Below, piece by piece: positions 34,018 through 41,844 of a stretch of DNA of 64,000 nucleotides. Within the stretch, counting starts at the first letter, position 1; the number at the start of each line of letters is the position of its first letter. The notes under the pieces were generated by a model, which saw nothing but the letters and a program-made list of their open reading frames with translations, ran no database searches and had not been told where the DNA came from. The position numbers and the translations under genes were made by a program. The DNA comes from JAGNLV01 sp964612145 (GTDB taxonomy: Bacteria > Zixibacteria > MSB-5A5 > GN15 > FEB-12). The stretch covers positions 1-64,000 of the forward strand of contig CAZTBP010000019.1 of the NCBI GenBank assembly GCA_964612145.1. The letters are read 5' to 3'.

Positions 34018-34680
34018 TTATCCTATATTCCAGAAGACATTCAGTGCGTCCATGTACTCAATCGCTTTATCTCCCCAGGCACTCGGCGGTTGGATCAGCC
34101 ATTCACAGTGAGCATCGCCCATTCCGGCACAGCCGGGCTCGATTGCCAGCAGCGGCCCTCCGAAAAAGGCGGTGCACCAGCCGGACGCATAGCCGGTTAG
34201 AGTCCAGCAGACCGGAGAGTTGGCCTGCGGATTAAATGAGAGGTGTTGCTCTGCCTCGTAGGAATTCACCCACAAGCCGGTAAAATAGAACTCGCCGGTT
34301 TTTCGATCGAAGCGGATCTCTTTCGGTGTTGCGTTGACAATTCCTTCAAACGAGTGAATGACGGGGCCGGAGGCCAGCAAGTCAACCTCGGTCTCGAACT
34401 CATAGTTCAGTTTCATCTGGAGAAAGTCGGAGTAGCCGTTTTGATAGCCGAACCGCAGGAGGAAAGCTCGTGCCTGACTCCAGCCGAGTGTATCCAGCAG
34501 GTTCTGCCGGAGCAATCCGATGGCGTTGGCATCGAACAGCACGATTCTGGTGTCGCGGAAGGTCGTCAGACCCTGTCGCGGGTTGAAGGTCAATTCCCGG
34601 GAGAGGTCAAAATCGGTTGCCTTCATGCAAACGGCCGGTTGGTCGTCTTTACTCAGGATGGCGGAATTCTTTTCTGACAT
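34018..34680 (-). CDS. Stand-alone XylR-N/V4R ligand-sensing protein
   Basis: 220 residues. The region about 22-125 resembles the XylR/DmpR N-terminal activator domain (LTFNPRQGLTTFRDTRIVLF, LGWSQARAFLLRFGYQNGYS). A V4R-type 4-vinyl-reductase domain follows (about 140-200), ending in the small-molecule and metal-binding pattern CAGMGDAHCEWLI. In XylR, DmpR and PoxR this pair is fused to an AAA+ sigma-54 activator and an HTH domain; neither is present here and there is no room for them downstream. The protein probably binds a hydrophobic or aromatic ligand and signals by protein contact, perhaps through the 63-residue protein encoded next. Confidence 0.82.
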   Translation of the reverse strand: MSEKNSAILSKDDQPAVCMKATDFDLSRELTFNPRQGLTTFRDTRIVLFDANAIGLLRQNLLDTLGWSQARAFLLRFGYQNGYSDFLQMKLNYEFETEVDLLASGPVIHSFEGIVNATPKEIRFDRKTGEFYFTGLWVNSYEAEQHLSFNPQANSPVCWTLTGYASGWCTAFFGGPLLAIEPGCAGMGDAHCEWLIQPPSAWGDKAIEYMDALNVFWNIG

Positions 34681-34970
34681 AATCGATTTGGCGCCGGGAG
34701 ATCCCGTTCTGTTATGACGGTGGCCGTGCCCCTCGACCGTCCGTGATGTCTGTCGTCATTGATCCGGCGGTTCTTAGTTTGATCCACGCCTGAGAATACA
34801 AATAGAGGCACAGAACCGTGGCCTGATCCCTGTATTCATTTCCATCGGCTGAATCCGGGGATATATTTACCTGTAAAGCGTTCCAATTTGTTCATTGGGT
34901 GTAGTTTCCGCTTTAAGATTGCGGCTCAATGCCGTATATGAGGTATGGTAGTATGGAGGCAGACAGTTCA

Positions 34971-36149
34971 ATGAGCAAAGACATCTTAAAACGGTCCGAC
35001 CCATTCATTGCGGACATGCATTGTGATACGGTTTTTCGGCTGCTCCAGGGTATGGATTTTGGCGCCGAGCAGACGGTCAGTCATGTCAATCTCCCCCGTC
35101 TGAAAAAAGGCGGGATCAGCCTGCAGGTCTTTGCCTGTTTTCTCAACGATCAACTTCCGCCTGAAGTAAAGTCAGTTCGAGTCAATCGTATGCTGGACGC
35201 ACTGGAACAGATGTTTGAGCAACACAGTGATTCGATTGCACCGGCGACGAGTCCTGAGGAGATCGAGGCGGTGGCCGGAAGCGGGCGGATAGTCGGGATG
35301 CTGGGAATTGAAAACGGTGCGGCTATAGACAATTCGCTTGAGAAGCTGAGAGCCTATTTCAATCGGGGCGTCCGTATCATGACGCTCACGCACAATGAAT
35401 CCAACGACTGGTGCGTTTCCTCGGCGGACCGGGACCCGACATTTACCGGGCTGACCGATTTCGGCCACGAGGTTGTTTGGGAAATGAACCGGCTGGGGAT
35501 GATGATTGATATTTCTCATGTCTCCGCCGATTCGGTCTCGGAGATCCTGAAGACATCATCGGCGCCGGTTGTCGCGTCCCATTCAAACGCGTATTCTCTC
35601 TGCGCCCATCACCGGAACCTGACCGACGATCAGATTTTGGCGATAGCCGATCGGAGCGGGCTGATTGGTATTAATTTCGTCGGGTACTTCCTCTCGCCAC
35701 AGTACCGTGACCTGACCGAGGAAATTGTTGGGGAAGATATGGAGAAAATCCGGGCGGTCGAGGCAGCTCTTCGGACGGAATGCACGGCTGATGAGTTTGA
35801 GGCCGCCTGGGAGAAAGTGAAATCGACCGTTGATGAGTGGCAGCGGCGGCTTCGAGAAACCGGTGTCGACTGCGGCACTGTGGCCGATCATATCGATCAT
35901 GTGATTGATCTGGTGGGCGATGATTTTGTTGGGCTTGGGTCGGATTTCGACGGTACGTTGTTTGGCCCCATCGACTTGGAGGACTGCTCGAAACTGCCCA
36001 ATCTGGTTGAGGAACTTCGCCAGCGGGGGTATTCTGACGGCCGGCTCAAGAAGGTGTTGGGCGGTAATTTTACGCGTGTTTTTCGGGACATCTGGGCGGC
36101 CCGGGGCAGTCGCCGAACCGGGACTGAGCAGGCTGGTAAATCGTTTTGA
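34971..36149 (+). CDS. Membrane dipeptidase-like zinc hydrolase (peptidase M19)
   Basis: 392 residues from ATG 34971, preceded by GGAGG at 34955-34959; in-frame ATGs at 34929 and 34953 lack such a site. M19 (renal dipeptidase) motifs are complete: DMHCDT (His/Asp metal ligands), GIENG with the bridging Glu, LTHNESNDW, DISH, SHSNAYSLCAHHRNLTDDQI and the late GSDFDG with the active-site Asp. Family members cleave dipeptides, often with D-amino acids, or N-acyl-D-amino acids. No signal peptide is visible, so a cytoplasmic location is likely. It is a single gene with its own upstream region. Confidence 0.92.
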   Translation: MSKDILKRSDPFIADMHCDTVFRLLQGMDFGAEQTVSHVNLPRLKKGGISLQVFACFLNDQLPPEVKSVRVNRMLDALEQMFEQHSDSIAPATSPEEIEAVAGSGRIVGMLGIENGAAIDNSLEKLRAYFNRGVRIMTLTHNESNDWCVSSADRDPTFTGLTDFGHEVVWEMNRLGMMIDISHVSADSVSEILKTSSAPVVASHSNAYSLCAHHRNLTDDQILAIADRSGLIGINFVGYFLSPQYRDLTEEIVGEDMEKIRAVEAALRTECTADEFEAAWEKVKSTVDEWQRRLRETGVDCGTVADHIDHVIDLVGDDFVGLGSDFDGTLFGPIDLEDCSKLPNLVEELRQRGYSDGRLKKVLGGNFTRVFRDIWAARGSRRTGTEQAGKSF

Positions 36150-36173
36150 AAATCGGGCGTTTCACGCTATATT
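36146..36173 (+). promoter_or_regulatory. Sigma-70-like promoter of the secreted serine protease
   Basis: TTGAAA at 36146-36151 (overlapping the end of the dipeptidase gene), a 16-bp spacer and TATATT at 36168-36173. The leader would be about 150 bases. Confidence 0.5.
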
Positions 36174-36330
36174 AGAAAGGTTATAGGGGTCTCACTTCCC
36201 CGGTCAAACGTATAAAAACCGCCTGTTTACAAAACTGCCGATTTGATCGATACCTTATAGAGAACATAGACGGTTGCCGGAGTCCGGCTTATATTAGCTG
36301 GCGACCACCACTGAAGGATTGAATAGACAT

Positions 36331-38577
36331 ATGACGCAGCCACGCCTCCTCTGGATTTCCCTGATTGTTGTGAGTATTCTCATAGCGCCCGCGGCCACGG
36401 CCCAGGTCAGCGAGGGGGGGACACCTCCCAGTTTTCGGGCCGGGCTGAGTATGGCGCTTTCGGGTGCCGCAACGGTGGAGACTGCTCCGGTCGATGTCGA
36501 GGCGTTGTTAGCTGAGGACGAGATTGAGCAGCAGAAGGGTATTCCGTATCGGTTTGGGTACCCGTTTGAAGTCAACTACACGATGGAGAATTCCGGCACG
36601 TGGACCACGTTGCCCGATGGCGGCCGGTTGTGGCGGCTGCAAATCGTTTCTCCCGAGGCCTATTCGATCAATCTCGTGTACAGCGAGTACGACATTCCGC
36701 CGGGGGCGCAGTTTTTCGTGTATAATGGTGATGCCTCTCACATTATCGGCGCCTTCACCGAGCGCAACAACAAGGAGCACGGGCAGTTTGCCACTGCACC
36801 GGTGCGCGGCGATGTCAGTATTCTCGAGTACTACGAGCCGGCTGATGCGCTTTATGCCGGGAGAATCGATATTCAGCGAATAGTCCATGCTTACCGCGAT
36901 CTGTTTTCATGGGATGTTGTCAAAGAAACCGTCGATTTCGGCAATTCCGGTTCCTGCAACAACAACGTCAATTGTCCCGAGGGTGCCGGCTGGGAGGAAG
37001 AGATTCGGTCTGTGGCCATGATCCTGACCTCCGGTGGTTTCCGTTTGTGCAGCGGCGCCCTGGTGAATAACGTTCGCGAAGACTTGACGCCTTACTTCCT
37101 GACAGCCAACCACTGCCTGGGCGGCGAGGAAACCTGGGTGTTTATGTTCAACTATGAAAGCCCGAGCTGCGCTAATATCGACGGCCCGACCTGGATGACC
37201 GTGTCCGGTTCGACACTGCGGGCCAGCTACTTCAATTCTGACTTTGCCCTGTTGGAACTGATTGAAAACCCGCCCGATTCCTATAATGTCTTTTATGCGG
37301 GTTGGTCGGCGGCCGATGTTGCCGCTCAATCTTCGGTGGGGATCCATCATCCTTCGGGTGACATCAAGAAAATTTCATTCGACTACAATGCGGTGGTCAG
37401 CACGAACTACGCCGGCGGTTCCGGCGGCAGTCACTGGCGGGTGGTGGCCTGGGATGACGGCACCACCGAACCGGGGAGTTCCGGTTCGCCACTGTTTGAT
37501 TCGCTGACTCATCGGATTGTCGGTCAGCTTCACGGCGGCACTGCCTCGTGCGCTTCGATCACTTCTGATTACTACGGGAAGTTTGCCAAGTCGTGGGATG
37601 TTGGTGGGTCCGCGTCGACGCGTCTCAAAGACTGGCTTGATCCCGATAATACGGGCACGCTTCAACTCGATGGTATCGATCCTGCCGGCGCCAACTTCAC
37701 GGTGACGCCACAGCACGGCAACGTTCCCCTAAATGTTCAGTTCGATGGCAGTTCACAGTTGACGGTTGATTCGTGGACTTGGGATTTTGGCGACGGTGAC
37801 TCGGCTTTTGTCCAGTCGCCGCTGCATACGTATACAACTCCCGGTGCTTATGATGTCTCTTTGCAAATTATAGCCGGGGTTGATACGGTGACACGTGTCC
37901 GTTACGATTATGTCATTGCACTGGCTGATACGATCGGTGCCCCGGATACTATCCTGGAGAATTCGGGTACGGTTGAAGTTGTAGTGAACGGCGCCAACAG
38001 TATTCCGATCAACACCATGCACATTCCGGTCTTCTATCAGGGCAGTATTCCGATGACTTTGAGTTCATTCTCGACTGACGGCTGCCGGACGGATTATTTC
38101 GAAGTCCAGCACTACATCCATTCGTATTCCACCGGAAAGCAGGCCACTATTGAATTGAAAGCGTCCAATTCGGACACGTCACCCGCGCTGGATCCGGGTA
38201 GCGGCCCGATTGTGAAGCTGATTTTTTCGGTCAGTGGCCCCCAGGCCGGTGACTCAACTCTGGTTGATTTGAGCGGTTACAGTTCGTACCAGCCCCTGTT
38301 CCAGGGACCGTTGCTGGCATACGAGCCTGAGATCGAGTCGCCCATGCTGCTGTATCCTGTCTGCTGTGTCGGGGAACGTGGCGACGCCGATTCCAGCGGT
38401 GAAATCAATGTGGCCGACTTGACCATGATGATTTCCTATCTTTTCCAGGGCGGCTCCTTACCGGACTGTGAAGAGGAAGCCGATGTCGATGGTTCGGGGG
38501 TGATTAATGTCAGCGACGTAACTTATGTGGTTGATTTTCTGTTCAAGGGCGGCGCCAACCCGGTTCCCTGCCCATAA
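36331..38577 (+). CDS. Secreted trypsin-like serine protease with PKD, cohesin-like and dockerin modules
   Basis: 748 residues. A signal peptide (LLWISLIVVSILIAPAATAQ) is followed by a pro-region (to about 200), then a chymotrypsin-fold protease of the lysyl-endopeptidase type. The triad is His in FLTANHCLG (about residue 262), Asp in NSDFALLEL (about 306) and Ser in EPGSSGSPLFD (about 391). Several Cys pairs fit disulfides. After about 450 come a PKD domain (WTWDFGDGDSAFVQSPLHTY), a cohesin-like domain (about 535-670; NSIPINTMHIPVFYQGSIPM) and a dockerin pair after CCVGERGD (INVADLTMMISYLF, INVSDVTYVVDFLFKGG). It is exported and probably degrades extracellular protein. ATG 36331 is the likely start; the ribosome site is weak. 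Confidence 0.9.
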   Translation: MTQPRLLWISLIVVSILIAPAATAQVSEGGTPPSFRAGLSMALSGAATVETAPVDVEALLAEDEIEQQKGIPYRFGYPFEVNYTMENSGTWTTLPDGGRLWRLQIVSPEAYSINLVYSEYDIPPGAQFFVYNGDASHIIGAFTERNNKEHGQFATAPVRGDVSILEYYEPADALYAGRIDIQRIVHAYRDLFSWDVVKETVDFGNSGSCNNNVNCPEGAGWEEEIRSVAMILTSGGFRLCSGALVNNVREDLTPYFLTANHCLGGEETWVFMFNYESPSCANIDGPTWMTVSGSTLRASYFNSDFALLELIENPPDSYNVFYAGWSAADVAAQSSVGIHHPSGDIKKISFDYNAVVSTNYAGGSGGSHWRVVAWDDGTTEPGSSGSPLFDSLTHRIVGQLHGGTASCASITSDYYGKFAKSWDVGGSASTRLKDWLDPDNTGTLQLDGIDPAGANFTVTPQHGNVPLNVQFDGSSQLTVDSWTWDFGDGDSAFVQSPLHTYTTPGAYDVSLQIIAGVDTVTRVRYDYVIALADTIGAPDTILENSGTVEVVVNGANSIPINTMHIPVFYQGSIPMTLSSFSTDGCRTDYFEVQHYIHSYSTGKQATIELKASNSDTSPALDPGSGPIVKLIFSVSGPQAGDSTLVDLSGYSSYQPLFQGPLLAYEPEIESPMLLYPVCCVGERGDADSSGEINVADLTMMISYLFQGGSLPDCEEEADVDGSGVINVSDVTYVVDFLFKGGANPVPCP

Positions 38578-38604
38578 CAGGATCCATCCCACTTCTAAAA
38601 ATAT

Positions 38605-38629
38605 AAAGGCCTGGCTTTGCCGGGCCTTT
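38605..38629. terminator. Bidirectional terminator hairpin
   Basis: An 11-bp stem (AAAGGCCTGGC / GCCGGGCCTTT, one G-U pair) with a 3-base loop sits between two convergent genes. The U-rich tail is best on the minus strand (TATATTTTTA), so it suits both but favours the leftward transcript. Confidence 0.85.
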
Positions 38630-38655
38630 AGTGGTTTATCTTGATCGGGAGCTAT

Positions 38656-39750
38656 TTAGTTGACGGCTTTGAACGCGAGGCCGTAGCTGTTCTTTCCGAC
38701 ATCGACTGAATCGATCAACACGTTGGTTGCACCGTCGATAACGTATACCCGCCCGGTCTGGTCCAGCAATGGGTTTTCATTATTGACGCAGGCGACGTAG
38801 TATCGACTACCGTCGTCGGAGCAATCGATGCCAAACGGTCGAATGACTCCAAGCTCAATCTGGGCGATAACACGGCGGGTGGCAAGACGCAAGACTGCGA
38901 CGGTGTTCTCAAGCTGAGTTGTAATATACAATTTCGAGTTATCGGGTGACACTGCCATCAGAGTGGGACCAAACAGCGAACCGGTTCCCTGTACGGGGAT
39001 CGGGATCGAGTCGACAATGGTTCGTGAGGCAAGGTCGAGAACCCGGATCTCGTTGGAGAGGCGGCAGGCGATGAATGCCAGCGAGTCGCTGTGGTCAATC
39101 GCGATACCGTAGGGTCCGCAGACGGGCGAACCGGCGGGTACCGGGTTACCCGGGCGGACATCAACGTTAACGGCTGAGTCGCCAGTCGGATAGACCAGGG
39201 AAATATTGTCGGTGCCGAAATTTCCGACAACGACAATTTCTCCGTCCGATGTGATCTGCAGATCGTGGGAGGCTGATCCGACGGTCACTTGAGAGTCGAG
39301 AAAGGTCATCGTGTTCAGATTGAATTGGTGGAGTTTGCCAAGTTTACTGGGGTCGGTGAAATCGCAGACATAGCCGATACTCCCGTCCGGACTGGTGGCG
39401 ATAGCGGTGGGATAGAGATCGCCGCCGGCGGTGAGAGAATCGACCAGGTTGTTGTCGGCCAGTGAGAATTTCGCGAATTGACCGGGCGTTTCACGTCCGA
39501 CCGCATAAAGATAGCTGCCGTCCGGTGAAATCCGCACGAAGTGCGGGGTTTCTATGACCGATGAGAACGAGTCTATGCGAGTCATCGTGCGCGTGTCGTA
39601 GACATAGATCGTATTGTCGGTTTGATTTGCTACGTACAGTCGGCCGGCGGGATTATCGTCTCCGCGCGACCCGGTCGGGCCGTTGTCATCGTCGTCGCAT
39701 CCAAAAGCCAGCAGCCCTGCCAGCAGGGCGGCGAAAAGGATCTTCTTCAT
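38656..39750 (-). CDS. YVTN/SMP-30-type beta-propeller lipoprotein
   Basis: 364 residues. The signal ends in a lipobox (AALLAGLLAFGC, Cys18), followed by DDDDNGPTGSRGDDN, the acidic spacer also seen in the lipoprotein at 21543-22280. The mature protein is a propeller with about seven blades of the YVTN type (RLYVANQTDNTIYVYD, ISPDGSYLYAVGRE, TSPDGSIGYVCDF, VSPDNSKLYITTQLENTVAV). It is predicted to sit on the outer membrane or periplasmic face. Such proteins serve as binding scaffolds; no enzymatic residues are evident. The stop lies just past the shared terminator. Confidence 0.85.
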   Translation of the reverse strand: MKKILFAALLAGLLAFGCDDDDNGPTGSRGDDNPAGRLYVANQTDNTIYVYDTRTMTRIDSFSSVIETPHFVRISPDGSYLYAVGRETPGQFAKFSLADNNLVDSLTAGGDLYPTAIATSPDGSIGYVCDFTDPSKLGKLHQFNLNTMTFLDSQVTVGSASHDLQITSDGEIVVVGNFGTDNISLVYPTGDSAVNVDVRPGNPVPAGSPVCGPYGIAIDHSDSLAFIACRLSNEIRVLDLASRTIVDSIPIPVQGTGSLFGPTLMAVSPDNSKLYITTQLENTVAVLRLATRRVIAQIELGVIRPFGIDCSDDGSRYYVACVNNENPLLDQTGRVYVIDGATNVLIDSVDVGKNSYGLAFKAVN

Positions 39751-39800
39751 ACAGTAGTTCGCTTTTTTCTACTTCTTTTTTCTCGTCGTCTATCGTGGAA

Positions 39801-41672
39801 TCACGGGCACGGTCGAGGATCGCCGCCGCCCTGGAAGAGGAAATCTACCAGATAAGTGACATCGGAAACATCAACGGTCTCGAAAATGTCACCATCGACG
39901 TTTGCCTCAGCCTCACACACCGGGGAGGGACCGCCCTGGAAGAGGAAGCTTACAAGGTATGTAAGATCGCTGACATTTACCTGGTCAGAAGCGTCGGCAT
40001 CGACATTGCCGCGGAGGTTCTCACAGCAAATCGACTGCACCACCTCAATTTCACCGGAAACCGTATCGGGCAGGAACGAGACGCACGGGTGGGAGAGCGT
40101 CGGCTGCGAGCCGCTGAAACTGATCAGGCTGACCGGGTTTATACCGCTGGCCCCGGCCGGAACCGTGAAGTAAATACTGAAAACAGGGCCGCTGCCCGGG
40201 GGAAGGTCGGGTGAGGTGCCCGAAAACGACGAGGTCAGGGTGTAGCTGCGCCTGGTGCCACTGACGGCGTTAAACTGTAGTTCTTCAAAATAGTCGGTGC
40301 GCGTTCCCTGGGTGGAGACGGAATCGAAGGTGATGCTGACGTCGCCGGCATAGTCAAACGGGATAGTCATGCTGCGCAGCGGCAGGGTATTGGTGACGGA
40401 AACATCGACCCGAATTTGCTGTCCGCTCTCGACTTTTATGCTGTCGACCTTCATGGTGTCGGCGAGGATAACCTGATCTTCCTGCAGAATGAACAGGGTG
40501 CCGTCCATGTTGGAGGCGTACACGAGTCCGGACTGGGTGTACTGATAGATACCCCAGTTTCCGTTGAAGTTCGGCGATTCACCGGCATAGGTATCGAAGG
40601 CGGCGATTTCAGTTGGATTTGAGGCATCGGAGATATCGACAACCCGGGCACCGGATTCGTAGTGTGAGATGTAGATCGTATCGCCGCGTACCTGGGCATT
40701 GTGAGCAAGGCCGCTGGGGGCGAGATACGTTCCGGTGAGGGAGACATTTTGCAGGTCGGAAATATCCCACACTTTTACGGTCTTGCCGGAGGTTTCTTCG
40801 GTGGTGACGACATAGTTCCGATCATCGGTCGGCCAGATGTTGTGAACGTAGCCGGACGACGGGATTGTCACACGGGTCAGCAGCTGCGGGGAATTCTTGT
40901 TGGACAAGTCATAGATTGACCAGGTCGGGTTCCAGCCTTCGGCCAGATAGACAGTATCGTTCATGGCATAAAGATCGTGAATACCCTGATCCGGGCCAAA
41001 GCTGTTGACGTAGGTCGGTACTTCGGGGTTGGACAAATCGAGAATGTGGATACCGAAGCCGGCACTGGAAGAGCCTTCGACGTAGGCGTAGCCCTGGATC
41101 GTATCAATTGACAGGTTGTGCGATGTACGCGTATTCGAACCGGAGGTCTGAAAGGCGCCAACGAAATGTACGCTGTCCGGGAGATACTGAAGATCAATGA
41201 CCATCAGGCCGGCATTGATACCGGAACATTCGGACACGGCATAGCAGTAGTGGCTGTAGGTCTTCATATCACGCCAGCGTGCCCCGCCACATGCGTCCTG
41301 GGGGCCCTGGACGAAATCCACATCCTGGAGTGTCGTGGCATTGACGAAGCGAATACCATCATACGTTCCCATAATAGCATACTCGGTGCCGTCGGGGCCG
41401 GTCCAGCCCCAGCAGTCGGTTCCGCCAAAGGTACCCCATTTAAACGTACCGATATCGCAAAACAACGTAACGGTGTCACCGGACGCGACGACAACTTCGG
41501 ACGCTGCCTGGTTGGTCAGCGGCGCTGATTTCGTCTCAGTCTGCGGCGGTACCTGCTGGCTGAGCGGGTGAATGGGATCTTCGAGGATCTCGATCGGGAC
41601 TCCCTGTCCCGGCGCCGCTGCCAGCAGAGCCAGGCAGGCGGCGGAAAAAGTAATAGTGAATAGTCTACGCAC
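39801..41672 (-). CDS. Choice-of-anchor-B/LVIVD-repeat secreted protein with cohesin-like domain and dockerin pair
   Basis: 623 residues from a GTG start with GAGGG eight bases upstream. A signal peptide (LFTITFSAACLALLAAAPG) is followed by a propeller of LVIVD-type blades (GIHILDLSNPEVPTYVNSF, WSIYDLSNKNSPQLLTRVT, KVWDISDLQNVSLTGTY, RVVDISDASNPTEIAAFDTY), as in the choice-of-anchor-B family, up to about residue 405. Then come a cohesin-like domain (about 415-545; LPLRSMTIPFDYAGDVSITF) and, after CCENLRGNVDAD, the dockerin pair (QVNVSDLTYLVSFLFQGGPS, VDVSDVTYLVDFLFQGG). The domain order cohesin-like then dockerin is the same as in the protease at 36331. The extracellular function is unknown. 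Confidence 0.87.
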   Translation of the reverse strand: MRRLFTITFSAACLALLAAAPGQGVPIEILEDPIHPLSQQVPPQTETKSAPLTNQAASEVVVASGDTVTLFCDIGTFKWGTFGGTDCWGWTGPDGTEYAIMGTYDGIRFVNATTLQDVDFVQGPQDACGGARWRDMKTYSHYCYAVSECSGINAGLMVIDLQYLPDSVHFVGAFQTSGSNTRTSHNLSIDTIQGYAYVEGSSSAGFGIHILDLSNPEVPTYVNSFGPDQGIHDLYAMNDTVYLAEGWNPTWSIYDLSNKNSPQLLTRVTIPSSGYVHNIWPTDDRNYVVTTEETSGKTVKVWDISDLQNVSLTGTYLAPSGLAHNAQVRGDTIYISHYESGARVVDISDASNPTEIAAFDTYAGESPNFNGNWGIYQYTQSGLVYASNMDGTLFILQEDQVILADTMKVDSIKVESGQQIRVDVSVTNTLPLRSMTIPFDYAGDVSITFDSVSTQGTRTDYFEELQFNAVSGTRRSYTLTSSFSGTSPDLPPGSGPVFSIYFTVPAGASGINPVSLISFSGSQPTLSHPCVSFLPDTVSGEIEVVQSICCENLRGNVDADASDQVNVSDLTYLVSFLFQGGPSPVCEAEANVDGDIFETVDVSDVTYLVDFLFQGGGDPRPCP

Positions 41673-41761
41673 GGATGTACCCTCGCTTGTTTAATTCAGG
41701 CAATTTGATTTTTTTACGAATAGCGTGAAGTAGACGGATATGGTCTATTCTTACGCACAAT

Positions 41762-41790
41762 ATACTAGTTGCACTCGATATACCAAACAA
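41762..41790 (-). promoter_or_regulatory. Sigma-70-like promoter of the LVIVD/dockerin gene
   Basis: On the minus strand TTGTTT (41785-41790), a 17-bp spacer and TAGTAT (41762-41767), about 80 bases before the GTG start. Confidence 0.55.
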
Positions 41791-41844
41791 TAAAATGGAC
41801 AATTTTGGTCTCACAATTGACGCAGAAACTGCGGATCACCGGTC

